This document shows positions 45,225 through 53,428 of a stretch of 64,000 bases of DNA, in pieces. Location of the stretch: positions 868,001-932,000 of the forward strand of contig CP026657.1 of the NCBI GenBank assembly GCA_023525915.1, read 5' to 3'. Within the stretch, counting starts at the first letter, position 1; each line of letters opens with the position of its first letter. The position numbers were made by a program, and so were the translations under genes. This DNA is from Acetispira formosa (nom. nud.). Its GTDB lineage: Bacteria > Desulfobacterota > Desulfarculia > Adiutricales > Adiutricaceae. A model generated the notes under the pieces. The model was not told the origin of the DNA. It was given only the letters and a program-made list of their open reading frames with translations, and did not search any database.

Positions 45225-45785
45225 TCAGCCAATAGTCACATACATAGAAAAGAACGTCAGCCCATCTTCAAGCGGAGTGAAAGTATAATCTATTTTCGAG
45301 CTGGCCCGCCTGGCAATTTCAATCAACCCCAGACCGGCCCCCTTACTTTCAGGATTGGCGTTCTCGCTCTTTATCTGTTCCTTATAATATTTCCGCAGCT
45401 CCGATTTATCAAGGGTGTTTAAATGCTCAATACGATTTTTCATCATCTCGACACTCTCATCTCTCATGACATTGCCGCTCTGAATAAAATAGGTCCTATC
45501 CCGTGAACCCAGAATAAATACCCCTTTGGAAACGTCAAATATCCGATCGTCACTGGAGGGGAACGGCTCCTTGTCGGCTGAATACATCAGGATATTGTTC
45601 ATCTGCTCCACAAAGACGGAAAAAACCGATTGGGAAGCCGACAGCGGCATATCATCAAACTCCAGGCGTTTGCGGAGAGTGCCGCCAATTCCCTCAATAC
45701 CGTCGGACCATATGGGGCCGCTGTAAATGATATTAATGTTGTTCTTCTTAATCATCTTGTAATATGAAAGCATATCCAAAATCAT
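45225..45785 (-). CDS. siaB: SiaB-family protein kinase
   Basis: 186 residues; ATG 45785 overlaps the siaD stop (ATGA). It has the SiaB (DUF6272) pattern: IIYSGPIWSDGIEGIGGTLRKRLE, SVFSVFVEQMNNILMYS, and the ATP-binding part ESKGAGLGLIEIARRASSKIDY. SiaB is a small HATPase-like kinase that phosphorylates SiaC. The strict translational coupling to siaD fits a stoichiometric switch. Confidence 0.85.
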   Translation of the reverse strand: MILDMLSYYKMIKKNNINIIYSGPIWSDGIEGIGGTLRKRLEFDDMPLSASQSVFSVFVEQMNNILMYSADKEPFPSSDDRIFDVSKGVFILGSRDRTYFIQSGNVMRDESVEMMKNRIEHLNTLDKSELRKYYKEQIKSENANPESKGAGLGLIEIARRASSKIDYTFTPLEDGLTFFSMYVTIG

Positions 45786-46519
45786 TCCGTTATCCCCTCA
45801 AAATTTAAATAAGTATATCGGTTGCGTCCATTTTGCTTTGATAAATATAAGGCTTCATCAGCTTTTCTAATAAAATCTTCGCCGCTCTGGCTGTTCCATA
45901 TATAACCCGAAGTGGCCCCGATGGAAATGGTCACGCAGTCAGCCACACTGCTCTTGGAATGAGGCACTCCGCAGGCCCGGACACTTTCCAGAATCCTTTC
46001 CGCCATAATCCTGGCCCCGTGCTCGTCGGTGTTGGGCAGAATGGCCGCAAATTCCTCGCCGCCGTAACGAGCCACAAAATCCCCGGCCCTGGCCATGGTG
46101 CTTTTAAGGGCCGTGGCCACGATCTTCAGGCATTCATCACCCATGCTGTGGCCATAGGTGTCATTATACTTTTTAAAAAAATCAACATCCATCATCAAAA
46201 CACTCAGGGTCGCGCCGCCCGAGCGGGCCAGCGTCTTGATGACTGTATTTAAATTTTCCTCCATATAGCGGCGATTGTAAATGCCGGTCAGAGCGTCATA
46301 ATGCACCTTGTCCAGAAGAGCCAGCTTACTGGAATTGAGATTGACCGTCGTCCTGTCGGACATTCTGGTGATACGGCGCAATTGCTTCAGCACCCGGCCA
46401 TATTCCTTGACCAGGACGGCAAATTCCTGGCTGTCGCAAGGGAGGCCATTTTTCACATCCTCCAGATGCACGGACGCGTGTTCGAGAATATTCTGCTCTT
46501 TTTCAAACAAATCCTTCAT
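45782..46519 (-). CDS. siaD: Diguanylate cyclase (SiaD-type GGDEF)
   Basis: 245 residues. A helical N-terminal segment (1-80), needed for SiaC binding in known SiaD proteins, is followed by a GGDEF domain (about 85-240) with active-site GGEEF (in YGGEEFAA) and an RxxD inhibitory site (RAGD) five residues before it. It would make c-di-GMP and be feedback-inhibited by it. It has no membrane segment or sensor of its own, consistent with control by the SiaC switch. It starts 71 bases after siaA ends. Confidence 0.88.
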   Translation of the reverse strand: MKDLFEKEQNILEHASVHLEDVKNGLPCDSQEFAVLVKEYGRVLKQLRRITRMSDRTTVNLNSSKLALLDKVHYDALTGIYNRRYMEENLNTVIKTLARSGGATLSVLMMDVDFFKKYNDTYGHSMGDECLKIVATALKSTMARAGDFVARYGGEEFAAILPNTDEHGARIMAERILESVRACGVPHSKSSVADCVTISIGATSGYIWNSQSGEDFIRKADEALYLSKQNGRNRYTYLNFEGITE

Positions 46520-46590
46520 TCATGATTACCTCTCTTAAATGTAAACTTTTTCCCCGAACGTGCGCCTTGGATCTTAGAAAACAGACTGAA

Positions 46591-48837
46591 TCAGGACCAT
46601 CCATCAGTCCACGGCTTGAAAGTTATCAGTTCCACATCATCACGGCGGGCCTGACTGCCCCGGTAATCTTCAAACGCCCGCCAGATTTTTTCTGAAATAA
46701 CCGACTGCCGCTCATGGTGGCCGGCCAGTATCAAATTTTTGAAAGCTTTGTAGCCGAAAGGCCTGGCCATCGGGCCGCCTATCTGATCATACAGGCCATC
46801 AGAGGCAATGTAAAACTTATTATCCGGGTTGGGCTCAATATTGACCGCCTTGACCCTGTCCGGGCCGGTCAACCCGCCCTCACCAATTCTCAAACGCTGC
46901 CCCCGGACCTGGGTGACCTCCAGACCGTCACAGATAAAGACGTGAATATTAGCCGAAGAGATGGTCAGGGAGCCGTCGTTGGCTATAAAGACTATGGCGA
47001 TATCGCAGCCGTCATTAAACTCCAGGATACCGCCGCGCCCACCTTCCGGCGGCACGGGGTTGACGTTGAGAATATTGGCCAGCCGCTGATCCAGCCGCCA
47101 CATGATCTGGGCGGTGTCGGTATAATTTCGTTCGTTGACCGAAGCCTCCAGGGCCGAAACCACCAGCATGGTCAAAAGGGCCCCCGGAGTTCCGTGGCCG
47201 GTGCAGTCGCAGACACAAAGGATTGTGCCCTCTTCATAGCTTTTCATCCAGTAAATATCGCCGCCGACAATGTCCCGCGGCTCCCAGATGATGGAATGGT
47301 CCTCGAAAGCGGCCACAAAAGCGTCATCAACGGGCCGGAGGTTTTTTTGAATCTTGCTGGCATAATGGATGCTCGAAAGGATAGCTTCCGTGGCCGCTTC
47401 AGCCCGCCCGCGGGCCAGTTTGGCGTCATGGGCTGAGCGCTCGGCCGCCAGCTTGTCGCTGAGATAGGCGGAGAGCCCTTCGGCGGTAGCGTTGACGGCC
47501 TTCTTGATGCGGGCGATATCGCCCTTGTAATCACCGACCACCCGCGCGTCAAAGTTGCCTTTGGATATTTCGCGCAGCACTTCGGTGGCCTCGTTAATCG
47601 GCACGATGATGGCGTTGAGAAGATTGTTCAGTTCCACCATCAGCTGGCTCCAGTCGCCGGTGTATTTGTCCAGCTCAACCCGAGCACCCAATTGGCCGTT
47701 GACCGCGTTTTTCAGCAGCGAATCAATTTCTGAGTGGACGGAGCGGAGATTAGTGTAAATCTCATCCATACTGTCGCTGATAACGGCTTTCTTGCCGGGA
47801 AAACGTTCCAGGCGAACCTGGAAATCACCCCTGGCCAGAGCCGACAGGTAGAGGATGATTTTCTTGATGTCGTCAATGGAGGTCCGCATCATGGTGTTGA
47901 TGCCGTCGGCCATATTCTTGTAGCTGCCCTTGTAGGGGGTATCATCAATAAAATACTCTATATCGCCCCCGGATTGCTTTTCGGCCATGTTCTGCATATC
48001 ATTAATGATATGTATGACGCTCTGGGTCAGATGCCGGAAGCTGTCGGCCAGAATACCGATTTCATTGCGGGCGTGATAGCCGATATGAACGTCCAGGCGG
48101 CCTTGAGAGAGACTCTCGGCCACCGTGGTCATTTCCTTCATCGGAACGGTAATGGACTTAACTATCACCCAGGCGATAACCAGGAGAACAAACGCGCCCA
48201 GCCAGGTTATCACGAAAGACAGGATATCATTATAGCGGCGAAGGCTGTCGGCGTAAAGGTTTGCTTCGTGGGTCTGGGCTTCCAGTATTTTGGTCAGGGC
48301 CGACAGATCCAGGGAAATGTCTTCGGCCGCTTTCAGGAAATTACCGCGCAGGAGAACCACAGCGTCAGAGCCGCGCCCGGTTTTGATCCCGATTGATGAA
48401 ATACTCTCCACATAGATACGCAGGGGCTTTAGCTGGCTGAAAAGATAATCCACCGCTTCCGCCTCATAAGGGTCACGCGTGCCGTAATTGCTGAGGATGC
48501 TCCGGTACAGGAGGATGTTTTCCTCATAGCCGGCCAGATTCCGCATCAACTGCAGCCTGAACTGACTGTTCTGCTCGCCGGAGTTGAAATCCTGAGCCAG
48601 ATCATAAAGAGCGGTGCGCATGGCGTTGAATTCGCCCCGGGCGTTGGCCACGGCGGCCAGCGGCCGGGTAATGGCCTGATAGGTGAAAGTGACGCTGTCG
48701 GCCAGCCGTTTGTTGTTGATCATGCCTGTTGCGGCCACAATCACCGTGGCCAGCAAGGCCGCGCCGACCAGAACGGTCAGGCGGGTGCCTATCTTCAGGT
48801 GGCTGATCAGTCCGATTGATCTCCCGCCCGCGCTCAT
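46591..48837 (-). CDS. siaA: SiaA-like membrane PP2C phosphatase sensor
   Basis: 748 residues from ATG 48837, which overlaps the stop of the lipoprotein gene (ATGA) and has GGGGAG upstream. Parts: membrane helix (about 17-38), a periplasmic helical sensor domain (about 40-205), second helix (about 207-228), HAMP and a second HAMP-like stretch (about 230-490, including NLLNAIIVPINEATEVLREISKG), then a SpoIIE/PP2C phosphatase domain (IIWEPRDIVGGDIYW, CDCTGHGTPGALLTML, YIASDGLYDQIGG). SiaA dephosphorylates SiaC and so turns on SiaD. The coupled binding lipoprotein upstream probably supplies its signal. Confidence 0.88.
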   Translation of the reverse strand: MSAGGRSIGLISHLKIGTRLTVLVGAALLATVIVAATGMINNKRLADSVTFTYQAITRPLAAVANARGEFNAMRTALYDLAQDFNSGEQNSQFRLQLMRNLAGYEENILLYRSILSNYGTRDPYEAEAVDYLFSQLKPLRIYVESISSIGIKTGRGSDAVVLLRGNFLKAAEDISLDLSALTKILEAQTHEANLYADSLRRYNDILSFVITWLGAFVLLVIAWVIVKSITVPMKEMTTVAESLSQGRLDVHIGYHARNEIGILADSFRHLTQSVIHIINDMQNMAEKQSGGDIEYFIDDTPYKGSYKNMADGINTMMRTSIDDIKKIILYLSALARGDFQVRLERFPGKKAVISDSMDEIYTNLRSVHSEIDSLLKNAVNGQLGARVELDKYTGDWSQLMVELNNLLNAIIVPINEATEVLREISKGNFDARVVGDYKGDIARIKKAVNATAEGLSAYLSDKLAAERSAHDAKLARGRAEAATEAILSSIHYASKIQKNLRPVDDAFVAAFEDHSIIWEPRDIVGGDIYWMKSYEEGTILCVCDCTGHGTPGALLTMLVVSALEASVNERNYTDTAQIMWRLDQRLANILNVNPVPPEGGRGGILEFNDGCDIAIVFIANDGSLTISSANIHVFICDGLEVTQVRGQRLRIGEGGLTGPDRVKAVNIEPNPDNKFYIASDGLYDQIGGPMARPFGYKAFKNLILAGHHERQSVISEKIWRAFEDYRGSQARRDDVELITFKPWTDGWS

Positions 48838-50021
48838 TGGCGAATCTCCCCGATGATGTTGTCCACCAGCCAATCCAGAGAAAGCTTTTCCTCATCGGTC
48901 AGTGTGTAGCCGGGCTTGACTCTCAATAGGCCCTCGTTGTCATAAATGGGGCCGGTAAAAACTTCAAAGCCGCTTTTTATGGCCAAAGTCTCCTCATTAA
49001 CCACTTGGCGTGTGCCGGGGGCCACCTTGTCGGTCAGCCGGTCCAGGCGGACCGTGCCGTCGAACATGCCGCCCCAGTAGCTGCTGGATTCCCAGGTTCC
49101 GCTGTCGATTTTCCTGATCTGGTCAATCATGTAGGGGGCCCAATCCCAACTGGCGCCGGTTAGATAGGCATTGGGTGCGAAAAACTCCATTGAGGAATGA
49201 TAGCCGATACTCCAGACGCCCCTTTCCTCGGCCGCGACCTGAGGGGCAACGCTGTCCTGATGCTGGGCGATTACGTCACAGCCTTGATCGATCAACCCTA
49301 AAGTCAAATCTCTTTCCAGGGCCGGGTCATACCAGGTGCCGGTCCACTGAAGGTGGATTCTGGCCTCTGGATTGACGAACTTGACGCCCAGGGCAAAAGC
49401 GTCCACGCCGCGAACCACTTCCGGTATGGGGATGGCGGCCACATAGCCGATACGGCCGGTCTGGGTGCGGAGCCCGGCGACAATGCCGGTGAGATAGCGG
49501 GCCTGATAAATCCGGCCGAAATACTGCGAGAGGTTGGGCCTCAGGTCATTGCCCGCGCAATTGAAGAAATAGACGTCGGGGTATTTGTCGGCCATTAGGG
49601 CGGCATATTTGGAGAAACCGAAACTGCTGGTGAAAATTATCCGGCAGCCATTATCGATGAGAATCTGGATGGATTTGAGACAGGTTTCATCTTCCGGCAC
49701 ATTTTCAATAACTATGGTATCGAGCCCGAATTCGTCGCTCAGGGCCAGCCGGCCCTGATTCTGGGAATAGGAAAAACCATAATCACCGACTTTGCCCAAA
49801 AGGATAAAGCCGACTTTCAGATCGGACACAGGCGTTTTGGACACAGGACGGTCGATACCGGTGACAACATCGGCGGGATCGAGAGCGTGACGGACTTCCG
49901 TGCGCGATTGAGGCGTTTGAACGGTGGGCGCTTTCAGATCGACGCGGTCTTCACAGCCGCAGAGCATTAATATTAGAAGACAGAGGCAGAATATCAGCGC
50001 TTTGGGTTTCATGGGAAACAT
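48834..50021 (-). CDS. BMP/PnrA-type solute-binding lipoprotein
   Basis: 395 residues from ATG 50021 (392 if ATG 50012 is used; AAAGG lies upstream of both). A lipoprotein signal (KPKALIFCLCLLILMLCGCED) with the probable lipid-bearing Cys at about 26 is followed by a basic-membrane-protein-type periplasmic binding domain (KVGFILLGKVGDYGFSYSQNQG, FTSSFGFSKYAALMADKYPDVYFFNCAG, RIYQARYLTGIVAG, GRIGYVAAIP). BMP proteins usually bind nucleosides or purines for an ABC importer, but no importer genes are present. It is instead translationally coupled to siaA, so it probably works as the ligand-binding partner of that sensor. Confidence 0.85.
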   Translation of the reverse strand: MFPMKPKALIFCLCLLILMLCGCEDRVDLKAPTVQTPQSRTEVRHALDPADVVTGIDRPVSKTPVSDLKVGFILLGKVGDYGFSYSQNQGRLALSDEFGLDTIVIENVPEDETCLKSIQILIDNGCRIIFTSSFGFSKYAALMADKYPDVYFFNCAGNDLRPNLSQYFGRIYQARYLTGIVAGLRTQTGRIGYVAAIPIPEVVRGVDAFALGVKFVNPEARIHLQWTGTWYDPALERDLTLGLIDQGCDVIAQHQDSVAPQVAAEERGVWSIGYHSSMEFFAPNAYLTGASWDWAPYMIDQIRKIDSGTWESSSYWGGMFDGTVRLDRLTDKVAPGTRQVVNEETLAIKSGFEVFTGPIYDNEGLLRVKPGYTLTDEEKLSLDWLVDNIIGEIRQ

Positions 50022-50583
50022 GGCCTTTGAAGAATAGATAGCAATTAGACCGGCGGGCTCGTGCATAACAGCCCCGGCGTGCAATAATCCACGCCAGGCC
50101 TGTCGGGCCGGAAAGACACCAGTGTTTATAAAAAAGGCAGTTTATGGGATTTTCCGATATAGTCGGAGTTTATACTTATTCAGCCGATACGCTGTCAGGC
50201 GCTGATTTTTTCCATATTTCAAGATGGACGAATACATTTCGACATTTGAAATATCATATCACTTTTCATATCATTAAAGCAAGTTAAGAGACCAGTCTTA
50301 CACAAAGATTTTTATTGGATTTTCTTAGTTGGCCATAATAGTCAAAGACTTAATTTTCACATAATTATATATAATTAACCTTATAAGTAATCAGGGTTTA
50401 AATATTGTACAATAGTGCGCAGACATATATTCAAAAATTCCGAATAAAATCCGAGAACCACCTGGTGGACTGTGATGTCCAAAAGATTGATAATGTTGAT
50501 AATTTGGGCCTTCTGACAGAGTGAAAAACATTGGCGCCCGCATAAGGATGCGAATATGTAACAACTATGATATATAGCCAGTT
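50022..50583. other. AT-rich region upstream of the lipoprotein-sia operon
   Basis: 560 bases without a gene. It contains the perfect 16-bp palindrome TAATTATATATAATTA at 50362-50377, which recurs at 55692-55707 in front of nrdD. The operon promoter should be here, but AT content makes exact calls unsafe. Confidence 0.5.
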
Positions 50584-51804
50584 TTAGGACGTTTTATACA
50601 TTTCCCCGGCAAAGCGTTCAGCCAGCCGCCGCGCTTCACGCTCGGCCTCAATAGCGCCGACGATGTCCTCAACCGGGCGAACCGGGGACCCTTCCAAAAC
50701 CTTTTCCACGATCCGCACGATGGCGGAAAATTCAATTTTGCCCTCCAGAAACATATTAACCGCCGCCTCATTCGCGCCGGTCAAAACGGCCGGGGCCATG
50801 CCGCCCTGCCGCCCGGCCGCGCGGGCCAGATTCAGGGCCGGGAAAGTTTCATAATCAGGCCGTTCGAAGGTCAGGTGACCGGTGTAGCCCTGAAACTTCA
50901 CCTCGGCCAAATCCAGCGGCCCCAGCCCGGCCAGCCCCGGCCGGTCGGCCTCGGCCAGCGGCCAGCGTTCAGGATAGCTGAAAGCGTAGGCTATGGGCAG
51001 CCTCATATCGGTCGGCCCCAGTTGCGCCACCTGGGAGCCGTCCAGATATTCCACAATGGAGTGCACAATGCTCTGCGGATGCACCAGCACATCCAGCCTG
51101 TCATAATCAAGGCCGAACAGGTGATGGGCCTCGATTATTTCCAGGCCTTTATTCATCATAGTAGCGGAATCACAGCTTATTTTAGCCCCCATGGACCAGC
51201 GGGGGTGAGCCAGGGCCTGTTCCCTGGAAACGCTTTCCAGCTGCTTGCCGGTGAAACCCCGAAAAGGCCCGCCGGAAGCGGTCAAAATAATGCGGCGGAG
51301 CCCCTGGCTGTTGAGTTGGCCGCCCAGAGCCTGAAAAATGGCGGAATGCTCACTATCCACCGGAATTATTTCCGCCCCGGTTTGCCTGGCCAGAGGCATG
51401 ACCAGCTCGCCGCCCATAACCAGTGATTCCTTATTGGCCAGGGCCACCCGCAGGCCCCGGCCGACGGCCGCGAAAGTGGGAGCCATGGCCGCCCCGCCGA
51501 CAATGGCCGATAAAACCGTCTCCGCCCCGGACTCCACGGCCGCCGCCACCTGGCCGGCTTCACCACAAAGTATTTCAGGAGCGGGACTGCCCAGATCCTT
51601 CAGAAGCCCCCGCAACCGGTCACGCTCGGCCTCTCCGCCAACCGCGACCAGCCCCGGCCGAAATTTCGTGACATATCCGGCCAGCCGTTCCACCTGACGC
51701 CCGCAGGTCAGGGCCGTGATCTCAATATATTCGGGAAAAGCCTCAGCCAGAGCCAGGGCGCTGCCGCCGATGGAGCCGGTTGCTCCCAATATGGCCACTT
51801 TCAT
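50584..51804 (-). CDS. dxr: 1-deoxy-D-xylulose 5-phosphate reductoisomerase
   Basis: 406 residues, ATG 51804. Converts DXP to MEP with NADPH, the committed step of the non-mevalonate isoprenoid pathway, in the cytoplasm. Visible: NADPH fold ILGATGSIGGSALAL (4-18), NKESLVMGGELV, the metal/substrate motif PVDSEHSAIFQAL, TASGGPFRG, HPRWSMGAKISCDSATMMNKGLEIIEAHHLFGL, and HPQSIVHSIVEY. Length is normal. It follows the TRIC gene by 15 bases, so the two are probably cotranscribed. Usual partners (rseP, cdsA, uppS) are not adjacent here. Confidence 0.95.
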   Translation of the reverse strand: MKVAILGATGSIGGSALALAEAFPEYIEITALTCGRQVERLAGYVTKFRPGLVAVGGEAERDRLRGLLKDLGSPAPEILCGEAGQVAAAVESGAETVLSAIVGGAAMAPTFAAVGRGLRVALANKESLVMGGELVMPLARQTGAEIIPVDSEHSAIFQALGGQLNSQGLRRIILTASGGPFRGFTGKQLESVSREQALAHPRWSMGAKISCDSATMMNKGLEIIEAHHLFGLDYDRLDVLVHPQSIVHSIVEYLDGSQVAQLGPTDMRLPIAYAFSYPERWPLAEADRPGLAGLGPLDLAEVKFQGYTGHLTFERPDYETFPALNLARAAGRQGGMAPAVLTGANEAAVNMFLEGKIEFSAIVRIVEKVLEGSPVRPVEDIVGAIEAEREARRLAERFAGEMYKTS

Positions 51805-51819
51805 AAAAGCCTCCGCGAA

Positions 51820-52434
51820 TCAGCGACGTATGTGCCAGTTGTAATGGAGGGCCAAAAGGCGCAGACCGCTGCAGACTATGGCGCCCAAAGTCATGAAGAC
51901 ATGGCTCTCCTCCGGCCATATTGATTTCCCGGCCACCAAAATCAGCGCACCCAGAAGAGCCGGAGTAGCGTAAATCTCAGATTTAAAAATGGTGGGCACC
52001 TGGGCCAGCATCATATCGCGGACAATGCCGCCGCCAACCCCGGTCAGAAGCCCCAGCAAGACGCTCCAAACCGGACTTATGCCAAAGGCCATAGCTTTGT
52101 TGGCCCCGACCACAGCGAAGAGCCCAAGTCCCAAAGCGTCAAAAAAATCAATGGGATGGCGGATTCGATCCACTCGGCTGTAGAAAAAATAGGTAGCCAG
52201 ACCCGCCACGATGGACAGGAAAAGCGGAATGGTGGAGCGCAAAAGTTCCGGCGGCAAATCGCCGATCATGACGTCACGCACCAGCCCGCCGCAGGAACAG
52301 GCCATCAGGGAAAGAATGATGATACCGACAATATCGGCGTCCTTTTTGACCCCGGCCATAGCCCCGCTGAGGGCAAAAGCCAGGATGCCCAGAATATTGA
52401 TTACATTTATGAAAGTATCGACATGGTAGTGCAT
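51820..52434 (-). CDS. TRIC/YadS-family (UPF0126) membrane protein
   Basis: 204 residues with seven hydrophobic segments made of two similar halves. Each half carries the glycine-rich motif of the family: GGLVRDVMIGD and GGGIVRDMMLA. Bacterial TRIC homologues form trimeric cation channels; an amino-acid link (glycine) has also been proposed for some relatives. The first helix FINVINILGILAFALSGAMAG is typical. It is the first gene of a short unit with dxr. Confidence 0.85.
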   Translation of the reverse strand: MHYHVDTFINVINILGILAFALSGAMAGVKKDADIVGIIILSLMACSCGGLVRDVMIGDLPPELLRSTIPLFLSIVAGLATYFFYSRVDRIRHPIDFFDALGLGLFAVVGANKAMAFGISPVWSVLLGLLTGVGGGIVRDMMLAQVPTIFKSEIYATPALLGALILVAGKSIWPEESHVFMTLGAIVCSGLRLLALHYNWHIRR

Positions 52435-52536
52435 ATAATCCCCAAAGAGACAAAATTCGACACACTATATCACTAGAACGTCAAATTTTCCAGAAAGTTG
52501 TGATAGTAAAGCCTGATGGGCGGCTGTCTCGTGGCT

Positions 52537-52690
52537 GATGGATGCCGACGGCTGCCTGGTCGGCTCTCTAGAAGCCCGGAAAGTATGCATAGCCAAGCTG
52601 GAGCCGGAAGCCGGAAGTTTTGACCCGTCTCCGTGACTAAAGACCCCCGGAACGGAGACGGGTCAAAACTTCCGGCTTCCGGCGGGTTAG
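52537..52690. repeat. Palindromic element E1
   Basis: Perfect 32-bp arms (52603-52634 and 52652-52683) around the loop GACTAAAGACCCCCGGA. To its left (52545-52602), read on the minus strand, lies a module with GGCTTCCGGCTCC, GCTATGCATACTT and AGCCGACCAGGCAGCCG that is also found, in the other orientation relative to the loop, in element E2. It lies between nrdG and the TRIC gene, both on the minus strand. Confidence 0.85.
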
Positions 52691-52744
52691 AGTTCAGCGA
52701 AAAATTAAGATGACATTGCAATGAAAGCCAGTGCCGAAGGGGCA

Positions 52745-53428
52745 CTAGCGGATTAAACAGGGGAGGTATGGCGAAGCTATTTCGCGGAGAGATTCCAAAT
52801 CTGACGGGGAGGGCTGCTCGTAAGCGGACATGTAATCAGGGCTGAGAATATTGTCGGGGCGGTATTTCTGAATATAAAGAGGAGCTTCACCGGCGGCGGC
52901 CCTGGCCAGGGCCTCCATGGAGGCGGGATTGATAAAGGGGGCGGCGGCTGTAACACGGAATTCGTGGGCAACACTGGAGCGCTTGAGAATATTGACGGTA
53001 TCAATAATTGCGTCGCCAAGGCCGGTCGGCGACAGTTCCGCGGGATAGGCCCTGGGGTCGGTTTTGAGATCCAGGGCCACATAGTTGATCAGCCCCCGCT
53101 CAATAAGATCGGCAATCACCTCCGGGCGGGAACCATTGGTATCGACCTTGACCAGATAGCCCAGACCGCGTGTCTTTTTGCAGAATTCAGCCAGATCCGG
53201 CTGAAGGGTCGGCTCCCCCCCGGAAATGACCAGCCCGTCCAGAAGACCGCGACGCTTACGGAGAAACTCCATCACCTCGGTCTCTGAGACGGGCAGACCA
53301 AAAAAACGCACCAGATGCGGATTATGACAATAGGGGCAGGTGAAATTGCACCCCTGGGTAAAAACCACGGCCCCAAGAATTCCGGGGAAATCCAGGGCCG
53401 TGTTCTTTACAAGGCCGCCTATGCGCAA
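52745..53428 (-). CDS. nrdG: Anaerobic ribonucleotide reductase activase (radical SAM)
   Basis: 227 residues. Radical-SAM cluster motif CNFTCPYC (C27, C31, C34) in VVFTQGCNFTCPYCHNPHL, then GGEPTLQPDL and VKVDTNGSRPEVI. It makes the glycyl radical on NrdD with SAM and a [4Fe-4S] cluster. It overlaps the end of nrdD by 10 bases, the usual coupled pair. Length and the MRIGGLVKNTALDFPG start are typical of the NrdG type found in strict anaerobes. Confidence 0.93.
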   Translation of the reverse strand: MRIGGLVKNTALDFPGILGAVVFTQGCNFTCPYCHNPHLVRFFGLPVSETEVMEFLRKRRGLLDGLVISGGEPTLQPDLAEFCKKTRGLGYLVKVDTNGSRPEVIADLIERGLINYVALDLKTDPRAYPAELSPTGLGDAIIDTVNILKRSSVAHEFRVTAAAPFINPASMEALARAAAGEAPLYIQKYRPDNILSPDYMSAYEQPSPSDLESLREIASPYLPCLIR

